Shown here piece by piece: positions 54,077 to 64,000 of a stretch of 64,000 nucleotides of DNA. The DNA is from Nothopassalora personata. Taxonomy: Eukaryota; Ascomycota; Dothideomycetes; Mycosphaerellales; Mycosphaerellaceae. The notes under the pieces were generated by a model. That model had not been told where the DNA came from and did no database searches. It saw nothing but the letters and a program-made list of their open reading frames with translations. The position numbers were made by a program, and so were the translations under genes. The stretch lies in the NCBI GenBank assembly GCA_033816765.1, contig CM066291.1:1488001-1552000 (forward strand), in the 5' to 3' direction. Within the stretch, counting starts at the first letter, position 1. Each line of letters starts with the position of its first letter.

Positions 54077-54742
54077 TCAACACTTGTCCACGCTGTACTC
54101 CTCTGCCACGCGCTCGAAGCTATCGTCCCCATCGAGCACCGTGGTCAACACGACTCCGAGATCCTTCACCTTGAACCGGCTTTGGGAGACCTTCCACTCG
54201 CCATTCTGCTCATCCTTGTCGCAGTGCACCACAATCACTCCCTTCTCCCTCCAATCACGACTATCGACAGCTACGAAGCCAGAAGGATACAGACAATGCG
54301 AGTTCCATGGATCCGACTGCTCACTCTTGAGAGCTCGTTGCACATGCTCAATATGCAGGTGAAGTGCTACGTGCACGTTTTCAGCGCTGCTGTTTGCAGG
54401 CCTGGCGAATCCCAACTCGTCCCATTCTGATTCTGGCTCGTGAAGGTTGGTTTCGTTGTATGCTTTCATTGCTTCGTGGCACACCTCTCTTGCCGCTGGA
54501 AAACCTGCACCGCAGGCGTATACCAACCATTTGCTAAGGTCCTGGTTCCACTTGTTGGACTCCTCCAGTGCCGCAGCTGCATCTTCCGGACAATCCAGAG
54601 TCTGCGACTGTGCCATGGTCAACATCTGTTGGTGATCTTTGTCCAAGACTAGCGGGTGTCCTTTGCGTGCTGGTGTTGCAGAGGATGTCGTTAGAAACCG
54701 AGAGGGAAGAAAGACTGCTGCTTTAGACAAAAGAGGAGACAT
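54077..54742 (-). CDS. Putative mitochondrial protein of unknown function, 221 aa
   Basis: Start chosen at the ATG at 54742 (MSPLLSKAAVFLPSRFLTTSSATPARKG), which opens a typical mitochondrial presequence: Ser, Arg and Ala rich, no acidic residues, Arg near a likely cleavage site. The upstream in-frame ATG at 54829 adds 29 residues that look like leader. The body is acidic and helical, with Trp-rich segments (SNKWNQDLSKWLVYACGAGFPAAREVCHEAMKAY) and several Glu/Asp pairs, ending with Cys. No domain recognised. One intact frame with a normal amino-acid composition supports a real gene. Confidence 0.6.
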   Translation of the reverse strand: MSPLLSKAAVFLPSRFLTTSSATPARKGHPLVLDKDHQQMLTMAQSQTLDCPEDAAAALEESNKWNQDLSKWLVYACGAGFPAAREVCHEAMKAYNETNLHEPESEWDELGFARPANSSAENVHVALHLHIEHVQRALKSEQSDPWNSHCLYPSGFVAVDSRDWREKGVIVVHCDKDEQNGEWKVSQSRFKVKDLGVVLTTVLDGDDSFERVAEEYSVDKC

Positions 54743-55293
54743 TCGGTCTTGGCGTTTTAGTACGGCATGTAACGAAGGTGGCTCGTACTGAACAAGGCAC
54801 ACCAGTTTGAGTGTCACGATCAAGAGCATACTTCACTGGTAGCGGGAGGTAGCCCTCCTTGTTTCGGCGCAACCGACTTTCAAGCAACAGAAACGATAGA
54901 ACTGGGCTTCCAGTGACACGAGCATTAGCTACAGTCGCACATGCACAACTCGACTGGTCAGGCGGCGCTGACTTATATCGTCCACCCTCTGTCGTCTGGT
55001 ACAAATCAATTCGAGTTGAGCTACAGACTTTACACCACGAAGACCGACTGTGCAAGCGCTGAAGTTATGCTCTTCATTGTACCACTCAGCTGTGTCTCAA
55101 GCCTGATCTTCAGCTCAGGAAATCTGGTACAGGAAAGGCTGAGTGACCGCAAATATAGAGCATAGTCTCAATGCCAACATGCCAGACGAGGCACTACTTA
55201 CACGCGCGAAACTTATAAGAAGCGCCCAAGCCCAGAGCTTGGAGATGGCACACATCAGCCATACCGTCGTGCACAGGCGCATCATCGCTCAAC
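54743..55293. other. Intergenic, divergent promoters
   Basis: About 550 bp between the minus-strand mitochondrial gene and the plus-strand nuclease gene. No further feature supported. Confidence 0.3.
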
Positions 55294-56147
55294 ATGAAGC
55301 TTGATATCTTTCTCTCCTTCGGCCTGATGGTCACGACGCAGGCCTCAGTCATCGATCAACGTCAGTCTGGTCCAAATGACATCCTCAATTACGTGTGCGT
55401 TGGAGACCCCAAGGGAGATATGCCTGGTAAGGTTTCCCCTGGCGAATTCCCATGCCAAGTCACTTGCAAGAACATGTGCTACGGTTCGTGTAAACACTTC
55501 ACCGCGACAGTCGTCAGTCATAACACGTCACAGGTATCAACTGCCAAGACTTTTCGTCAACAATGTACTGGGACAAGCCAGGCAAAGATACCAGCTCAGG
55601 CAGAGCGAAAGCTGCAGGTTGCGGGAGTGGGAATCGCTGTGGCAAGGCTCCGTACTGTTTTGGCTACCAGTGTGACGAGTTCCCTTTTCGCTCTGTCACG
55701 AGGCCGTCGGATCTTCTTCCTGTCAATCGTTGTGTTCCGGGTGGACAAAATAGGAGTACGCTCAACTTGGTTTTTGACGATGTTCTGAGCGCGGTTCCCG
55801 TAGTCATTGTCGAGGTGGTGCGAAGGCCTTGGCTGAGAATGGTCCAGGGAACGAGCAGATTTGGTCGTGATGACAGAAGCTATCGATGCGTTCCTGTTGC
55901 TGAGATGATAGAAGGAAGAATGACAAGGAGCCATGCCAAGACCGAGGCATTTGCCGGGCGGGTCACTTCACCCGGGTTTGCTGCCACGAGCACATGCAGC
56001 TGTACAGTTCGCGTACTTTGTGCTTGCTGGACGAATACACGCCTCCAGAGAGTGCATCCAGAACCGAAGAAGACGTTCGAATTGTTCTCGCGGATCCGAC
56101 TACCAGCGACGAAGCATGACGCCCTGATTACCGACCACGATCCGTAG
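55294..56147 (+). CDS. Secreted NucA/NucB-type deoxyribonuclease-like protein
   Basis: Exon 1 is 55294..55483 and exon 2 starts at 55534; the 50-nt intron (GTTCGT ... CACGTCACAG) restores a continuous protein. Residues 1-19 are a signal peptide (MKLDIFLSFGLMVTTQASV). The central part is rich in paired cysteines (CQVTCKNMCYG, CGSGNRCGKAPYC). The NucA/NucB signature QCDEFPF follows, and about 20 residues later RCVPGGQN. Bacterial family members are extracellular DNases; fungal members are secreted and mostly untested. In known members the protein ends 30-40 residues after the last motif; here the frame runs on for over 100 atypical residues, so another intron (a GTACGC donor lies at about 55752) or an earlier end is likely. 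The C-terminus is therefore uncertain. Confidence 0.65.
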
Positions 56148-56179
56148 TCTCGGGAAACAGCAAGAGAAGGGACCACCAC

Positions 56180-57850
56180 ATGGCGTGGAGAGAAGCTGGC
56201 AGGGTTTTGCGGAGCCTCACCAACAAAGCTTCCCACACCACACTGGCCATACGGCAGCACAGGCGGTCGATATGCGCACAGTGCCTTGCAAGCCGCACGA
56301 CAAGCTGGCATGGCAGGATCACGGGCGATCTCGGGGAGATGCCAGCAAGAGCAAACCTTCGACACAATAGCCCGGCGCGGCGACATATGGCAACCATGGC
56401 AGACTACACGATCGATGAATACGGTAGGACGGGGCCAATAGCAGAGTACGACCGCAGAGTGAACTCGGGGCGGCTGCGGAACGATGAGCATCAGCGAGTC
56501 CTCATACACGAGCTACAGAGCCTACATGAGACATTAAGTGGCTATCAGCCTCCTCAGGTTGTGAGGCCAACTATCGAGTCCTTACGCCCGAAGAAGAAGT
56601 CCATCTTCGGCTCACTACTGGGTATCAACACCGTAAGCGAGCTCCAGATGCGGCCCCGACCAGATCTGCCAAAAGGGCTATACATGTATGGCGATGTAGG
56701 AAGTGGAAAGACCATGATGATGGACCTCTTTTTCGACACATTGCCGAGCAACATCAACCACAAGACTCGGATCCACTTCCACAACTTCATGCAGGATGTC
56801 CACAAGGAGCTGCACAAGATGAAGATGCAGTATGGCAATGATATCGACTGCATACCTTTCGTCGCGGCCACGATCGCCGAGAAGTCTTCTGTGCTGTGCT
56901 TCGACGAGTTCCAATGTACGGACGTGGCTGATGCCATGATTCTCAGACGACTAATAGAGAGTCTGATGGCTCACGGTACGGTGCTTGTGACCACCAGTAA
57001 CAGGCATCCGGACGAGCTGTACAAGAATGGCATTCAGCGAGAGTCATTCATCCCTTGCATACGCCTCCTCAAGGCTCAGCTTCGAGTCCTGAACCTTGAC
57101 TCGAAAACAGACTATCGCAAGATCCCTCGGCCTCCTTCGGGAGTATATCATCACCCGCTAGACGCTGCAGCCAAGACGCATGCCGAGAACTGGTTCAAAT
57201 TTCTGGGCGACCCTGAGAAGGACCCGGTACATAAAGCAACACAGACAGTCTGGGGTCGCGAGATCGTAGTACCTCGCGCATCGGGCAAAGCGTGCTGGTA
57301 TACATTCAACGAGCTGATTGGCAGCGCAACAGGTGCAGCAGACTACTTAGAGCTCGTGCAGCATTACGATGCCTTCATCGTGACTGATGTACCAGGTATG
57401 AACGTCCGATCCCGAGACCTTGCACGCCGCTTCATCACATTTCTAGACGCCGTCTACGAGTCAAGAGCGAAGCTGGTCTTAACAACAGCAGTACCTCTGA
57501 CTCAGCTCTTCATGTCTCGAGACGAAGTCGGCGATTTGCTTGAAAAAGCAGCGGGGTCTGGCAGTTCCGCCGCAAAAGAAGCCAAACAGGCGGCCAACGG
57601 TGGCGACGTCGATGATGCAATGAGGTTGATGATGGACGACCTGGGTATGAACATGGAGAGCATGAAGAAGAGCAACATGTTCACGGGTGATGAGGAAGCT
57701 TTTGCTTTTGCTCGTGCATTGTCTCGTCTTACGGAGATGGGCAGCCAGGAATGGGTTGAGCGCGGCCTGGGTCTTGAGCATCGAGGTGGCAAGAAGGAAG
57801 CAGATGATTGGATCAAAGTTAGGGGCCATTGGAGACAGGACAGTTATTGA
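56180..57850 (+). CDS. AFG1: Mitochondrial AFG1/LACE1-type ATPase
   Basis: A single 556-residue frame. Afg1 is an AAA+-related ATPase of mitochondria involved in turnover or quality control of respiratory-chain subunits. The first 70 residues are basic with many Arg and His, a long presequence. The ATPase core has Walker A YMYGDVGSGKTMMMDLF near 165-181, Walker B SVLCFDEFQCTD near 233-244, and TTSNRHPDELYKNG near 272-285, the sensor and arginine segment typical for this family. Downstream lie VTDVPGMNVRSRDLARRFITFLD and a C-terminal helical region. Length and motif order match fungal orthologues. The start at 56180 is the first ATG; a second Met near residue 70 (MATMADYTIDEYG) begins the conserved part and could be used for a non-imported form. 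Confidence 0.95.
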   Translation: MAWREAGRVLRSLTNKASHTTLAIRQHRRSICAQCLASRTTSWHGRITGDLGEMPARANLRHNSPARRHMATMADYTIDEYGRTGPIAEYDRRVNSGRLRNDEHQRVLIHELQSLHETLSGYQPPQVVRPTIESLRPKKKSIFGSLLGINTVSELQMRPRPDLPKGLYMYGDVGSGKTMMMDLFFDTLPSNINHKTRIHFHNFMQDVHKELHKMKMQYGNDIDCIPFVAATIAEKSSVLCFDEFQCTDVADAMILRRLIESLMAHGTVLVTTSNRHPDELYKNGIQRESFIPCIRLLKAQLRVLNLDSKTDYRKIPRPPSGVYHHPLDAAAKTHAENWFKFLGDPEKDPVHKATQTVWGREIVVPRASGKACWYTFNELIGSATGAADYLELVQHYDAFIVTDVPGMNVRSRDLARRFITFLDAVYESRAKLVLTTAVPLTQLFMSRDEVGDLLEKAAGSGSSAAKEAKQAANGGDVDDAMRLMMDDLGMNMESMKKSNMFTGDEEAFAFARALSRLTEMGSQEWVERGLGLEHRGGKKEADDWIKVRGHWRQDSY

Positions 57851-58656
57851 GCGTTGCAGTGGTGTAGGACAGCGTTGCTTGGTGGAGAGATGCATGAGTG
57901 ACGATACCCCCATGAAGCGAGTGAAGCGTTCAGGCGGCATTGCATTGCGATGATTTGGGGCAGCTGCTTCTTGCATATAGCATGGAAAAATCCGTTTCGA
58001 ACTCCAGCCAGTATCCTTGGTGATACTCGAGCAGCACAGTACGAAGCATCCGTGACCGTTTTTTCATGGAAGCTATAACAATCACAGCATGACAATGGAC
58101 TGCGTCAAAAAATCTAGCCATGTATCGAGAGAGAGCAGCTCCTCAATTCTGCCTTCATATGCATCGCAGCCAAGCACATCGCCGCGCTTCAACCACGGAT
58201 TTAGTAGGTCTTTACATCGTCGAAGGGGGACGACATGCTTAACCGGCCGAGAACCATATTGAGTCCCGGCACTGACGTTGCCGTGGAGGCTGCGCTCTAC
58301 TGCGCCGCACAGGGATGTTACACAACAGGCGCCTAAACCAGCGCCAAGAGCTCTGAAGCGCCAGTCGTTGATTTCGCATACCACGCGCCAGAGCTATTTT
58401 CCACTGAAACATGCAGCACCAAACACCGGCCCTGCTTTCAAAGCCACAGGTCGGGTTCTTAACGGTTCACGACCTTCTCGACAGCCGCATACCGGTGTCG
58501 ATCATTCCTGGTCAGGGACTTGAAATGATCAGCAATGGCGTTTCTTCATTTACTTCCGTTCATTCTGTTCGGCGACGTCCACCGCCACAATTCAGCGCAG
58601 CTTTGTGAATACATATCACACGTCAAGGGGACAGCACAACAGGGCAGCCGCCCAAC
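57851..58656. other. Intergenic, no supported gene
   Basis: About 800 bp. Small frames on both strands lack motifs. Confidence 0.3.
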
Positions 58657-59202
58657 ATGGCAACAACGACCTTCTCTACCAGTACCCTTAGTACACCAAC
58701 ACCAACACGCACAACAAGCGCCAGTAATGCCAGCACCGCCACGAGTACATCTCTAACCGACGACACAACGTGGGACTTCAGCATCAAAGAAGAGACAATT
58801 CGCAATGTGGCCATTACTCTTGGGATCACGTTAGGAGTCCTCCTAATCTGCGCATTGGTCGCCATCGAGATCATGAGGAGAAGGATGAAGAAGATACAGA
58901 TAGAGAGGGACCAGTGTAGGGAGAAGTTGAGGAATTATAAGGGAATCATTACTCCGAGCTTGTCAAGTGGGAGGAGTAGGAGCCTTAGTGCCGTTGAGAG
59001 TAGTGTTGGTGGTCATGAGTCTAGAAGGGGAGGATATGAGCCTGTGCCCTCGAGCGTGCCGCCGAGTGCGGGTGAGGGTGCTAGGACGGAATATCAGCAA
59101 TCATCACACTTACAGTCCAGCGCACTTGAAAGTGAGAGAGGGAATCTGGAGAGGGTTGAGTTGAGTGGGACGGAGGGGAGGGTGCCGGTCGCGATGCGGT
59201 AG
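58657..59202 (+). CDS. Predicted single-pass membrane protein, 181 aa
   Basis: The first 40 residues are almost entirely Thr, Ser, Ala, Asn and Pro, suited to O-glycosylation. One transmembrane helix is near residues 51-73 (NVAITLGITLGVLLICALVAIEI) followed by a basic stop-transfer stretch (MRRRMKKIQIERDQCREKLR). The cytoplasmic tail is Ser/Gly/Glu-rich. There is no cleavable signal peptide, so the protein would insert with its N-terminus outside. This layout is common among uncharacterised Ascomycete surface proteins and sensors. No family recognised. Confidence 0.6.
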   Translation: MATTTFSTSTLSTPTPTRTTSASNASTATSTSLTDDTTWDFSIKEETIRNVAITLGITLGVLLICALVAIEIMRRRMKKIQIERDQCREKLRNYKGIITPSLSSGRSRSLSAVESSVGGHESRRGGYEPVPSSVPPSAGEGARTEYQQSSHLQSSALESERGNLERVELSGTEGRVPVAMR

Positions 59203-60603
59203 TATTAGACAAAGGATGGAACTTATCAATATTGGATGTATGTTCACATGGGTCGGAAGTCTCAATGAGGAAGGGAACACTCTGTACTGTACGGGCAGTA
59301 ATTGCAGAAGGCAAGCTGACACACTTAGGCTCCTGGCCATTAGGGCCTGATTATGTCGGCTTGGCCGGCAATAGCGACTGAAGCATATCCTCTGGCAGCA
59401 AGTATCTGCCTGCTTCGTCCTTGGTTCGGCACCTTAAGAAGGCTGCCGACATCGGAATCCTGGAGAGGAATGTCGAAGTACATGCGAGGGAACCAGACAA
59501 CAAACAGTGCGTATGCCTTTCCCGTCAGGGTGATTGTGGTTATGTTACACAGCCAAGGACCTGCTCCCGATGGCGTTAGCCACATCAGCTGAGAACAAAG
59601 CCAATCGACTAGTCTCTCAAGCTGCATGTCACCACATGGCTTTTGTGTATCATCCCTTGGCCGAAGGCAGCTGCTGAAGTTCATGATATTCAAGCCATGA
59701 GCAATGCCGCGACTCTTGGCGACATATTTTGAGATCAAGGTCAAGGTCAGCCGATCGACAGACTGGGACCTACGCGGCGCCGATGCAAGCCTGGTTTAAA
59801 CGGCTTGGTTACCTTCTACTCGAAGTTCAGGAGACCACCTCTTCCTTGCTATCCGTTCCTCAGAAACTGAAGGCATACCTAGCAGGCTTCGCAGAATTAT
59901 CGCCATGATACTTTCTATCATAACACTATCAGTCGCCACTCTTGCAGCCACATTCCCTGTTGGGAGTGCCCGTCCAATCGTCCTCTCACCACACTTAGCA
60001 TTGGGACGTCAGACTTGCCATCGCCCGTGAACTGAGCGGAGCGCAAGTGAGCTGACTGCTTAATAGGTCGACAGAGCGAAAAGCTGGGACTTTTCGACAT
60101 AGGCACCGCCATGGAGATCATCGCAGATTTCGCGTACATCCAGGCCTACGGCACACCAGAAAGCGCTTCCGACCCTACCATCGAATCCAATGACCAGCGT
60201 GTCAGCGCTTACGCGGATACAGAGGCTCTAGGAAACGACGATGCTGAATGCAATGCGGATCCGGAGTTGTGTCTCGAGATGACCGACATGGTTGCTGATG
60301 TGGCGGACGATGGTTCGGACTCTTTGACGAGCATCTTCGAATGAACGTGAGGGCAGTCATGGAGTATCGCTATGATCGCTTTGGCATTCTTGTACACTTG
60401 GTAATAGCCGGGGGATTGACAGGGATGTAGCGCAATTGGCATGTGATCATGACGTAAGCTCTTGCTCGATTCATGCCGTCGCCGCACCTTCTCATCTCTT
60501 CTCTGCAACTACACTTCATCACACCTCACCGCACTTCGCCGCAATTCATCACGGCTCAGCCACAACAAAGTCCACCGTCAACATACCCGCCAGCACCCAC
60601 ATC
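59203..60603. other. Mostly non-coding; two weak small frames
   Basis: About 1.4 kb. A minus-strand frame at 59340..59744 (134 codons) and a plus-strand acidic frame at 60111..60344 (77 codons; starts MEIIADFAYIQAYGTPESA) have somewhat protein-like composition but no motif and no neighbours supporting them. Confidence 0.25.
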
Positions 60604-60879
60604 ATGACAACACTGACGCCCACGAAGAATGTGCAACCATTCTTCAAAATACTGCGAGCGCTGCGCGACCTCATTTACTACCAAGCCCTACAGACACGAG
60701 TGAGTAAGTATCGACCAGTGGAGGACTGTACTCGAGAAGATTGTACACACTGGCTCTTGTTCACGGCAGAACGCGCCGCGGGCTCGGAACTCGTCGGTGT
60801 ATTGCACCAGTTCAGCGAGGAGCACAAGAAGAGAGTGGCAAAATTTACCAGGGTAGTCGTAATCGAGCATGGATCGTGA
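60604..60879 (+). CDS. Short F-box-like family protein, 91 aa (possibly truncated)
   Basis: From the ATG at 60604 the frame reads MTTLTPTKNVQPFFKILRALRDLIYYQAL, where the Leu-Arg-x-Leu-Arg-Asp-Leu-Ile-Tyr element recalls the N-terminal motif of fungal F-box-like proteins (compare the intact gene at 6126..6959). Only 60 residues follow, with two cysteines, whereas family members are usually longer than 200 residues. It may be a truncated copy, or its first exon with the rest lost. The following 2 kb contain no matching continuation. Confidence 0.35.
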   Translation: MTTLTPTKNVQPFFKILRALRDLIYYQALQTRVSKYRPVEDCTREDCTHWLLFTAERAAGSELVGVLHQFSEEHKKRVAKFTRVVVIEHGS

Positions 60880-62979
60880 AGTACACTGTCAAAGCCCGAC
60901 TTCGGCTTTGCCAAGCAGGTTCAGGCCTTCAGCAGAGTCCATAATCGAGCTTCACTTCCTGAACCCGGATGACATCCATTCCCATCACGAGTGGCTCCTA
61001 CGTTTACTTGCACGAATGGGAAGCTCCACTACCTGACTGGACGCATCTCCATAGTGAGGGACAATTTCGGCGGGCTAGGCGATGGGTTCCGATACGATGA
61101 AGCTCGAAAGCCACTCAATGATACATGGACAAAGTCGCCATGTCTGCAAGCACTCGACGTTGGAGAGGTTCGCCACGCCGACCGGCATCAGTAAAATGAG
61201 TCGTCACCGCTCGTGTGAAAGCTTTTTAGAGAGACTGAGAGGGTAGAGAAAGGGGGGTCTCGGCATGAACAAGCAAGCCATGCATTTGCTGCTGCATCAT
61301 GGCTGTGCGCGTGGTGGAGCGTCAACGCGAATGGGGGAACTTCTCGATTCGCTCAAGTCATCGAAAGCCCTGGGTTGGCCGCGACGAACTCAAGGCATGG
61401 GAACTACGACACACTGAAGAGGTACTTGAGCTCGTCGATAAAGCTACCGACGGTCTGCACCACTATTCGTGACACAAAAATAATGCGCGTGAAATCGACA
61501 GGACAATCAGGTGAAGGGGCGAGCAAGTCGATGGGGTCCCCTGCACTAAGTCTTTCACTAGGATAAGACAAAGCATTGTCTACTGTACTTGTGTTCTTGC
61601 AATGTGATCGCAGTAAATTTGGTTTCTGCACCTCGTAATATCAGCCAGTTCTCCAATTGTCGAGCGACACTCAAGACGAACCGCAAGATGACCCACATCA
61701 CTCAAACAGCCGCCGCGCCATGAGACCGACATCTTTCGCTCCTTTGACCTTCCGGCGAGCTCCGCAATTCCACCTACGACAGATCCCTCCGATGATTCGT
61801 CAAGCTCTCAACGATGGCTTCTGGACGCAGGTCCCGCGTCTTGTGCTGATGGAGATATGGAACGTACCACTGAAGAATATGTGCTGGCCATTCGACGAGC
61901 GTGTGCTACATGCGAGGTTGGCACTGTAAATGGACTGCGATCGTGGAGGAGGATCCTTGGAACTGTGATTGATTGGGACATGCACGTAAGGCTTGTAGAA
62001 CTGTGTAGAATCGTCTCGCAGCGTCAATAGCGTAGTACATAGGAACATAGTACCTCACCCGCTGCTACCTCGTCTCTTTGTCGTTGTGAGTGTGGCTGTG
62101 TATGTGTCGGATCTGAGGAATTTGAGAACCCAGACTGGTCCATACCTTTGGTCAAGGCTCTGTCTCGCAGCCTAAGCATTCGGTGTTCTGATTGATTCTT
62201 CAAGGCGTCATGGTTTACCAGCTTTCGTGAGGTTCGTCAGTGCAAGCCAACAGGAGTCCACGCCTGATTCCCGAGGCATTCTGAAATCCTTGAAGAAGTT
62301 GCACAACCACATGGCGAAGCCTACGAAAGGTCTATGCAACTTTGAGTCAAAACAGTCTGAATGTAGTAGAGGTAAAGTGCTGAACAGATAGGATGCTCTT
62401 AGTCTCTCGAGGTCGAAACGGATAGTGGTCCGAAGGTAGAAACTGAACGCGGTCCATGGGATGGTAGTGCCCGCTGTTTACCATGCCTATCGTATGATCG
62501 AAAGTACAGTGCAGCAGCAGCGACATGATTTATCACGCCCCAACCACATGTCAGCCGCCGTGTGAGTGGAGCGCAGCTCGTGCCTGTCCAGTGGCGTTCG
62601 CTTGCACCGATAAGAGGCGGAGTTCTTCAGCCTCACATGCATCCCTTGCAGAATCCCGCATGGCGCATGAAATAGACCGGCCAGCATTCCAGACTCGGTC
62701 TGGTCTGTTGAAGGCGTGCCGCTATATGAAGTGCGTTAGCGCTGTCTGTGCTGAACCGCCCGGAGTGGCCGCCCTCTGCTATCGGTGGATGTGGCCCGCT
62801 TCAGTCTGTGGAGGCTATGCTGTCGGTTTCAACCGGACGTCGACAACCAGACATGTAGTGGTGGTTGCCTACCGCGTGTTCGCATGTTACTGGCAGTGTG
62901 ATCAGAGATTTGAAGGGTGTTCGGGTTCCACCCGCAAAGAGTTCATCATGCTTCTCGTTGGAGAAGCCACAGACTCACC
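60880..62979. other. Long gene-poor stretch
   Basis: About 2.1 kb. A Pro/Arg-rich plus-strand frame ending at 61929 lacks an ATG. No repeat, tRNA or motif recognised. Confidence 0.3.
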
Positions 62980-64000
62980 ATGTCGCTCATCTGGCTACTA
63001 GCCTCAGTCCCGTTCGCACGACCTGTTGCGGCATACTCGTACGAAATCTGCTGCGACAGTGCAAACCGTGCAGGCTCGTTACTTAGCATGAGAAACGATA
63101 CTTTTTACCCACTATCCGCGAAGAAGTACCAGGACTGTGGTCAACAGTACGGTCCAGATACTGCGCCTGCTATCGACGTGTATGTCCCGTACCAATGGTG
63201 CACATCTAATTGTGGCGGATTCGCCAGAGCGAAGGTCAAGGAGCCAAGCAAGTGGGCTGCGCCGTTGGTGCAATTCATCTTGCCTTCAATCATCTTCAGC
63301 ATGAGTATACCGCGGAGACGACTCTTCGTCTGGTCGCCAGCATGGAAGTCTCTGGAGGGTACGACTACATCCCTTTGGGCTGCGCTAGGTTCTGTTATCT
63401 ATGGGCTGGCTCTTTCGATCTTGGCGTCGCTCGACACGTTGATCTGGGTAGCGATCATACTGGCCACGGCAGGGCCTCTGGTAGTCTCGGGCCTGGTGGA
63501 AGCATTGCTTGACTGCCGGATACTCCGAGTGATCTCTCCGGACAGAACGTCGAACCTCGATCGGACATCAAAGCTTCGATTATTAATAGCGGTGGTGTGT
63601 GGAAATCTGTTACTGCCTTCTACGGATCGGGAAGATGCCATAAATCCATTATTGAGCGGTGAAGTACAATATCAACATGGAGATCTCGTCGCTCTGCTTG
63701 CGATGGAGATAGTGAGACACGACAACCACAATGCCCACAATCGACACCTCGCAGTTGCACAAGTGGACTGGAAGGTGGTCGATCCACTGAGTGAGGTCTT
63801 CGACGCTTTGTTGAATTTGGACTCTGCCGGAATGAAAGCAGTGCTGCTGGACTTGATGAGTGCGCAAGGCGATTTTGGCGCACTTGTCGGAGCTCCAGTG
63901 ATGTTCTATCTTGGCGCTTTTGTCTATACCATTCTCGAACAGCTGGATGATCCGAGCAAGCAAGATGCGGCCATTTCTCTTGCCTTTGGTGTGAAGTGGA
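62980..64000 (+). CDS. Multi-pass membrane protein with cysteine-rich N-terminus, 3' end outside window
   Basis: From the ATG at 62980 the frame stays open for 340 codons to the window edge. Residues 1-18 are a signal peptide (MSLIWLLASVPFARPVAA). The next 70 residues are extracellular and hold several cysteines, including CC at 24-25 and CTSNCGG near 74-80. After that, hydrophobic segments alternate with short loops: about 95-112 (PLVQFILPSIIFSMSIP followed by RRR), 132-152, 157-178, 200-212 and, after a hydrophilic stretch of about 90 residues, 305-325. The layout (signal peptide, Cys-rich ectodomain, FILP...IPRRR, then more helices) matches a family of uncharacterised integral membrane proteins in filamentous ascomycetes. 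The function is unknown. Confidence 0.75.
   Translation, partial: MSLIWLLASVPFARPVAAYSYEICCDSANRAGSLLSMRNDTFYPLSAKKYQDCGQQYGPDTAPAIDVYVPYQWCTSNCGGFARAKVKEPSKWAAPLVQFILPSIIFSMSIPRRRLFVWSPAWKSLEGTTTSLWAALGSVIYGLALSILASLDTLIWVAIILATAGPLVVSGLVEALLDCRILRVISPDRTSNLDRTSKLRLLIAVVCGNLLLPSTDREDAINPLLSGEVQYQHGDLVALLAMEIVRHDNHNAHNRHLAVAQVDWKVVDPLSEVFDALLNLDSAGMKAVLLDLMSAQGDFGALVGAPVMFYLGAFVYTILEQLDDPSKQDAAISLAFGVKW

Overview
The window is chromosomal DNA from a filamentous ascomycete. Short GT-AG introns of about 50-95 nt, single-copy fungal housekeeping genes (HRQ1, MSH1, ARV1, VMA9, ORC4, AFG1, CLIP-170, glucose-6-phosphate isomerase), families typical of plant-associated fungi (F-box-like, BTB, AMID-like oxidoreductase, NucA/NucB nuclease, small secreted Cys-rich proteins) and a transposon inactivated by stop codons all fit a Dothideomycete, probably Capnodiales/Mycosphaerellales. 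The species is inference.

Layout. 0-2 kb: a minus-strand gene cut by the window edge with a mitochondrial presequence (possibly uS3m/Var1-like) and two unknown small genes. 2.3-5.9 kb: HRQ1 helicase. 6-9.7 kb: F-box-like gene, a broken BTB gene, ARV1, and V-ATPase subunit e (VMA9) converging on it. 9.7-14 kb: gene-poor, with a decayed acyl-CoA ligase, a MAPEG gene, a dispersed repeat and a zinc-finger gene. 14.4-17.4 kb: MSH1. 17.8 kb: a tRNA-Thr(AGT) interrupted by 51 nt. 18.9-20.1 kb: aquaporin. 20.5 kb: a two-exon cystine-knot-like secreted peptide. 22.5-24.2 kb: glucose-6-phosphate isomerase. 25-27.6 kb: a complete but stop-riddled pogo/Fot1-type transposon with perfect TIRs and TA duplication, flanked by tandem repeats on one side and by a secreted Cys-rich protein gene on the other. 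29.5-34 kb: BTB gene, MFS pseudogene, frameshifted GDSL esterase. 35.7-40 kb: C2H2 factor, CLIP-170-type microtubule protein, an unknown gene. 41-46 kb: a single-pass membrane protein, an alcohol dehydrogenase pseudogene, ORC4. 47.2-48.2 kb: a secreted precursor made of eight Kex2-flanked four-cysteine repeats. 50-59 kb: an acidic orphan protein, AMID-like oxidoreductase, a putative mitochondrial protein, NucA/NucB nuclease, AFG1, another single-pass membrane protein. 59-63 kb: nearly empty. 63-64 kb: a multi-pass membrane protein running off the window.

The genes do not form one pathway or cluster. Conserved housekeeping genes are separated by islands holding pseudogenes, repeats, orphans and secreted-peptide genes. 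The strongest candidates for something undescribed are the eight-repeat Kex2-type peptide precursor (47201..48178), the spliced knottin-like peptide (20508..20764) and the tRNA-Thr gene with an intron-like insertion in its D-arm (17820..17942).
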